From assembly GCF_030147005.1 (NCBI RefSeq), contig NZ_JASLAW010000046.1, forward strand, positions 1 to 64,000: a stretch of 64,000 bases of DNA, read 5' to 3'. How positions within the stretch are numbered: position 1 is the first letter of the stretch; the number at the start of each line of letters is the position of its first letter. Positions 60,010-64,000 of the stretch are shown piece after piece. A program made the translations under genes and the position numbers. Source of the DNA: Pseudomonas sp. (lineage in GTDB: Bacteria; Pseudomonadota; Gammaproteobacteria; Pseudomonadales; Pseudomonadaceae). Below the pieces are notes generated by a model. The model saw nothing but the letters and a program-made list of their open reading frames with translations. It ran no database searches and was not told where the DNA came from.

Positions 60010-61710
60010 ATGAGTGACGAGCACGTAGACCGCCCTTCCACAAATTCCGTAGGCCAACCGCCGGTTGACACCAGTCGTCGGCGCTTTCTGGGTGGCGCGG
60101 CAGTGCTGGGGGTGGGTGCGAGCCTCAGTGGCTGCGGCAATACCAGCGAAACACCGAGTAAACCGCTGCCACGACCGCTCTCCCCCCAGGAACTGGACAA
60201 GGCCCTGCGCGACAATGTGAAGACCGTGGTGGTGATCTACGCCGAGAACCGCAGCTTCAACAATTTGTTCGCCGACTTTCCAGGGCTGGACGCCCCTCTC
60301 CAGGCACTTTCCGCCCCTGATTACCAGCAGCGAGACCGCGATGGCAGCGTATTGAGCGCCCTCCCCCCGACCTGGGGTGGCGTGCTGCAGGCAGGCCCGC
60401 AAAGCGTGGATGGCGTGACCTACCCGAGCGCAGTGCAATTCCAGGAAAACCTGCCCAACGCCCCGTTCGCCCTCAAAGGCCCGGATGCGCAAGACTTGCC
60501 GCTGAGCCTGGTGACCCGTGACTTGTGGCACGTGTTCTATCAGAACCAGATGCAGATCAATGGCGGCAAGAATGACGGTTTCGTGGCCTGGGGCGATTCC
60601 GGTGGCTTGGTGATGGGCCATTACGCCCAGAGCCGATACTCCCTGCGCCTGTGGGACGTGGCCAAGGAGTTTGTGTTGTGCGATAACTTTTTTCAGGGCG
60701 CGTTCGGCGGCTCGTTTCTCAACCATCACTACTTGATCAGCGCCACCGCACCGATCTACCCCAACGCCGCGCAATCGGTGGCCAAGGCGCAGATCGCCAC
60801 GCTGCAAAGCGATGACCCCACCGATACACGCCTCAAGCCCTTGGACACCTCGCCGGCCAGTGCGATGGTCGGCCCGCCGCAGTTCGGCCCCAGCGCATTG
60901 ACGCCGGACGGTTACGCCGTTAACACGCTGGCGCCGCCCTACTGGCCGACCTGGATTCGTGACCCGCAAAACCCGGATTACTCCAAACCGGACCTGCCCA
61001 ACGTGCTGGTGCCGCAAACCCACGAACACATTGGCGACAAGCTCTCCAAAAAGAACGTCGACTGGGCCTGGTACGCCGGCGCCTGGCAAGCCACCCTGGA
61101 TCAGTTCAAAGACTCGGGCGGCATCCCCAAGATTCCGAACTTCCAGTACCACCATCAGCCGTTCAACTACTTCAAGCAGCAGGGCCCGGAGAACCGTGCG
61201 GAGCGTGACAAACGCCTGCGCGACGGCGGGCTGGGCGATGAGTCGAGCACCAACAGGTTTTTCGCCGACGCCCAGGCGGGCAAGCTGCCCGCCGTGAGTT
61301 TCTACAAGCCTCAGGGCAACCTGAACATGCACGCCGGCTATGCCGATGTGGCCTCGGGCGACCGCCATATCGTGCGCGCCTTGAAGGTGCTGCAGGAAAG
61401 CCCGCAGTGGAACAACATGGTGGTGGTGGTGACGGTCGATGAAAACGGCGGCTGGTGGGACCACGTCGCACCGCCCAAGGGCGACCGCTGGGGGCCGGGC
61501 ACGCGGGTTCCGGCCCTGGTGGTGTCGCCGTTCGCGCGCAAAGGCACGGTTGACCATACGGTCTACGACACAGCGTCGATCCTGCGCTTGATCACCCGCG
61601 TGTTTGAGTTGGAGACCCTGGACGGCCTCAAGCAAAGGGATGACGCGATGATCGCCCGCGGCCAGAAACCCATGGGGGATTTGAGCAACGCCTTGCAGTT
61701 CAACGTGTAA
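60010..61710 (+). CDS. Tat-exported acid phosphatase / phospholipase C-type phosphoesterase
   Basis: A 566-residue protein of the AcpA/phosphoesterase family (PF04185). The N-terminus has a twin-arginine motif SRRRFLGG (22-29) and a lipobox LSGC (Cys42), so it may be a Tat lipoprotein. Family motifs: VVVIYAENRSFNNLFADFPG (catalytic region, about 75-94), NQMQINGGKNDGFVAWGDSGG, FFQGAFGGSFLNHHYL and VVVTVDENGGWWDHVAPP near the end. Phosphatase and phospholipase C activity are both known in the family; the choice cannot be made here. ATG at 60010. Confidence 0.87.
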   Translation: MSDEHVDRPSTNSVGQPPVDTSRRRFLGGAAVLGVGASLSGCGNTSETPSKPLPRPLSPQELDKALRDNVKTVVVIYAENRSFNNLFADFPGLDAPLQALSAPDYQQRDRDGSVLSALPPTWGGVLQAGPQSVDGVTYPSAVQFQENLPNAPFALKGPDAQDLPLSLVTRDLWHVFYQNQMQINGGKNDGFVAWGDSGGLVMGHYAQSRYSLRLWDVAKEFVLCDNFFQGAFGGSFLNHHYLISATAPIYPNAAQSVAKAQIATLQSDDPTDTRLKPLDTSPASAMVGPPQFGPSALTPDGYAVNTLAPPYWPTWIRDPQNPDYSKPDLPNVLVPQTHEHIGDKLSKKNVDWAWYAGAWQATLDQFKDSGGIPKIPNFQYHHQPFNYFKQQGPENRAERDKRLRDGGLGDESSTNRFFADAQAGKLPAVSFYKPQGNLNMHAGYADVASGDRHIVRALKVLQESPQWNNMVVVVTVDENGGWWDHVAPPKGDRWGPGTRVPALVVSPFARKGTVDHTVYDTASILRLITRVFELETLDGLKQRDDAMIARGQKPMGDLSNALQFNV

Positions 61711-61833
61711 GTTTACTTATCCAATTGCGACACGCGCGCCGATTTAGCACGCGGTTTTCCTGGTCAGCCGCTACTGTGTGAGGGTGGGCTTCCATCCCGC
61801 GCAGACGGGCTTTCGCTGACAAGGAATCGACTA

Positions 61834-63002
61834 TGTTCAAACCGACCAGGCTGTCCTTAATTCTGGCCGCACTGCTGGCCAGCGCGGTCGTACAGGCCGA
61901 CATTGAAGTGCCATTGGGCAGCACGCAGCGTGTCACCCAGTTGTTCGCGTTTCCCAACAACTGCAACGTGATCTGCTTTCGGCCGTGGACGCTGGAACAG
62001 ACCGCCGAGCACTATTTGAACCAGAGCCTGCAACGTGATGGCTACAGCCGAGCCAAGGTCAGCGTCAAGGTCCATGACGGCCAGGTCGCGGCGACCTTCA
62101 GCGGCGTGCCGGACGGTTACGGCCAACCCCTGACGACCCTGCTCAATACCGCCGACCTGGCTTACCAAGGCGCCAGCCAGCTCAACAGCGACGGCAAGTG
62201 GGCTTATAACTGGTACTTGTTCCTGCCGTTGGGCATGGCCCTGGAAAACCGCAAAAGCATTGAGCTGCTGCACTTTCCGCCCGATTACTCGCTGACCCAG
62301 GCCCAGGATTACCTGGAATCGGCCACCACCGACCGCTGGGCGACCTTGCTCACCAGCAATGGCATTCCTGCCAGCGAAACCCCGGCCTACCAGACCATCA
62401 TTGATATCGCCCCCATCGCCGCGCCGTCCAATGCGGGTAAAGACCTGGAAGCGGTCTACAGCTACTTCACCGGCTACCAGACCCGCATGGTCAAGGAGTT
62501 GAGCCTGCGCCCCAACGGTTCGTTGCCAATGGTCGCCTTCGGCGCGCCGGTGCGCAGTTGGATCAAACAACAATACGGGCAAACCGTGGGCGTGCTGGGC
62601 CTGGCGCAGATCAGCCCCGAGCCGGGCAAGCCGGTCTCGGTACTCGGCGCCAACCACCCGAGTTACATCTGGTATGCCGCCAGCCCGGACACTTATGACG
62701 GCGATGAGCAGAAGGCCGATGAGGCCGGTTTGAAGGTGATGGGCCAGGACCTGAGCGCGGCCTGCTGGCAAGCCGGCATGGGCCAGAAACCCGCCAGCGA
62801 CGCGAACGTATTGCTCAAGGCGTGCATGAATACCTGGCAGGTCACGCGCAAGGAGCAGACCTGCGAGCTGTTCTACACCTCCGTGCGCACTCTGACCCCC
62901 GAGCAGGCCAACGCCAAATGTGCCACGCCCAGCATCAAAACCCAGTTGAAACAGCTGCGCAGTACAGCCCCCACCCCCACCCTCGCTGCGCCCTCGCTGT
63001 GA
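61834..63002 (+). CDS. Unrecognised periplasmic protein
   Basis: A 389-residue protein I do not assign to a named function. It has a clear Sec signal peptide (about 1-22, LLASAVVQA|D), then a Cys-containing stretch NNCNVICFRPWTLEQTAEHYL, a middle region without known motif, and four Cys in the last 90 residues (AACWQAG, LKACMN, EQTCELF, AKCAT), which may form disulfides. It ends in a Pro/Ala/Thr-rich tail. The ATG at 61834 is preceded by AAGGAA. It stands alone; a perfect inverted repeat follows. Confidence 0.8.
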
Positions 63003-63012
63003 GAAATACCGA

Positions 63013-63046
63013 CGATTTCTACTGTCAGATTTGACAGTAGAAATCG
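63013..63046. terminator. Perfect A/T-rich inverted repeat
   Basis: Arms CGATTTCTACTGTC (63013-63026) and GACAGTAGAAATCG (63033-63046), 14 bp and perfect, loop of 6. No T-run follows. It may terminate the upstream gene or bind a regulator of the SET gene downstream. Confidence 0.55.
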
Positions 63047-63141
63047 GCGCCGACATCGGCGAGTCTTGAGCAGCGCCCATTTGCTGCAAGACTGGCTGTC
63101 AGTTAACACACGCAAGTTCAAGCAGCCCTCTGAGGAGAGTC

Positions 63142-63666
63142 ATGAAAACTCGAGCCACGGATAAGGCTAAAGCGGCTGTGTTTGACTGCCTTTACCCGTT
63201 CAAGACGCTGGTCATCGATCAGGGTTACCCCTCGACCGAACACTTCCAGATCGTGCAAAACACTGATGGCACAGCAGTCGGAATAAAGGCGCGTGTCGCG
63301 TTTGACAGCCGCATGCGCATCGCCAGGATTTCCGGCTACGCCGTCAGCGAACAACGCCCGTATACGCTGCAGCTATCGCCACGCATACATTTATACGACT
63401 CTTGGTTTTGCGGCCTGTTGCAGCACTCCTGCAACCCGAATGCGTTTCTGGACACCACATATCTGGAACTCTGGACCGTACAGCCTATCCCCGCCGGCAC
63501 GCCATTGACCGTGGACTACGCCAATACCGAGGATTCGCTGTTCCGGCAGTTCGCCTGCCATTGCGGCGAGTTGAACTGCCGGGGCTGGATCACCGGCGCC
63601 AAGGAGCCGCTGAACACCGAAGGCCAGACCTTCCTGGCCCGGTGGCGTGAGCGCAAACGGACTTAG
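63142..63666 (+). CDS. SET domain-containing protein
   Basis: A 174-residue protein with a SET lysine-methyltransferase-like fold: LQHSCNPNAFLDTTYLELWTVQPIPAGTPLTVDYANTEDSLF carries the NHS/C-N pattern and the catalytic Tyr region (about 92-133), followed by a post-SET Cys cluster CHCGELNCRG (about 139-148). ATG preceded by GAGGAGAG. Bacterial members are rare; their targets are mostly unknown. The stop overlaps the carbonic anhydrase stop by 4 bp (convergent). Confidence 0.85.
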   Translation: MKTRATDKAKAAVFDCLYPFKTLVIDQGYPSTEHFQIVQNTDGTAVGIKARVAFDSRMRIARISGYAVSEQRPYTLQLSPRIHLYDSWFCGLLQHSCNPNAFLDTTYLELWTVQPIPAGTPLTVDYANTEDSLFRQFACHCGELNCRGWITGAKEPLNTEGQTFLARWRERKRT

Positions 63667-64000
63667 GCTTCGCCCAGCGGCCGCAGACGGTACTGCGGCG
63701 GCAATTGCTCGAAGCCACTGATGGTGGTGTTCAAACTCTTCCAGCGGCCATCCTTGATGCCATAGATGCAGCCATGGATCGACAGGCTCTGCCCGCGGTG
63801 CCAGGCGTTCTGCACAATGCTGGTATGGCCGACGTTGGCCACCTGCTGAATCACGTTCAGCTCGCACATGCGGTCTACGCGTTCTTCCTCAGTCGGCAAC
63901 TGGGCCAGCACGTCACGGTTTTCGTAGTAGAGATCGCGAATGGTGCGCAGCCAGCCGTCAATCAGGCCGAACTGGCGGTCTTGCATCGAAGCGCGCACGC
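63663..64000 (-). CDS. can: Beta-carbonic anhydrase, C-terminal part (runs off the window)
   Basis: Catalyses CO2 + H2O to bicarbonate. Only about the last 112 residues are here: LIDGWLRTIRDLYYENRDVLAQLPTEEERVDRMCELNVIQQVANV, then HGCIYGIKDGRWKSL typical of the Can/YadF type. The Zn-binding Cys, Asp and first His-x-x-Cys motifs lie beyond the right edge. No truncation is implied; the frame stays open to the window end. Confidence 0.88.
   Translation of the reverse strand, partial: VRASMQDRQFGLIDGWLRTIRDLYYENRDVLAQLPTEEERVDRMCELNVIQQVANVGHTSIVQNAWHRGQSLSIHGCIYGIKDGRWKSLNTTISGFEQLPPQYRLRPLGEA

Noticed and set aside
63013..63046. ATTTCTACTGT core resembles a Cas12a-type CRISPR repeat
   Set aside because: Only one hairpin copy, no spacers and no cas gene in the window; the likeness is by chance.

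Overview
The window is a stretch of a Pseudomonas chromosome, most likely from the P. fluorescens lineage. The evidence is the fused cysNC gene, the order prs-rplY-pth-ychF-...-tRNA-Met, the block hemA-prfA-prmC-moeB-murI with lolB-ispE divergent to it, typical GC-rich codon use, and scattered hairpin repeats built on GGGAGCAAGCTCCC that are common in this lineage. No species is claimed. The whole window is dense coding sequence; no insertion sequence, phage or CRISPR array was seen.

Layout. 1-9342: sulfate activation (cysD, cysNC), a Nif3-like protein, the periplasmic protease AlgW, a TonB-dependent siderophore receptor, ferrochelatase (hemH) and a TIGR01777 epimerase-like protein. 9555-19534: a block that looks like a blue-light/photo-oxidative stress regulon. 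It holds a FAD oxidoreductase with a tiny Trp-rich partner, then a tightly overlapping operon: DUF523/DUF1722 protein, a LitR/PplR1-type MerR regulator, photolyase phrB, an NTF2-like protein, a short-chain dehydrogenase, a FAD amine-oxidase-like protein, a DUF1365 protein, a Cfa/UfaM-type methyltransferase and a DUF2878 membrane protein. Both promoters carry TGTACA-N12-TGTACA type direct repeats, the binding site reported for PplR1 of P. putida. 19784-32235: housekeeping genes (pagL, murI, moeB-like, prmC, prfA, hemA; TPR lipoprotein, lolB, ispE, tRNA-Gln, prs, rplY, pth, ychF).

32629-50747 is a complete Hrp1-type (P. syringae-like) type III secretion gene cluster placed between ychF and tRNA-Met, which are usually neighbours in Pseudomonas. 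It runs as an hrpS-like activator, an hrpA-hrpB-hrcJ-hrpD-hrpE block and an hrpF-hrpG-hrcC-hrpT-hrpV block on the plus strand, a convergent hrpJ-hrcV-hrpQ-hrcN-hrpO-hrpP-hrcQ-hrcR-hrcS-hrcT-hrcU block on the minus strand, and the sigma factor hrpL at the right end. A sigma-54 type promoter precedes hrpL and hrp boxes precede the three structural blocks, so the inferred cascade is HrpS-like activator -> HrpL -> structural operons, with HrpV/HrpG as likely modulators. There is no hrpR/hrpS pair, no harpin hrpZ, no recognised effector, and hrcQ is one gene rather than hrcQA/hrcQB.

50971-64000: tRNA-Met, a PhzF-family protein, a lipoprotein gamma-glutamyltransferase, ddlA, a LysE-type exporter divergent from an AraC regulator, an MFS transporter divergent from a short-chain fatty acid transporter, a Tat-exported acid phosphatase, an unrecognised periplasmic protein, a SET-domain protein, and the C-terminal part of a beta-carbonic anhydrase running off the window end.
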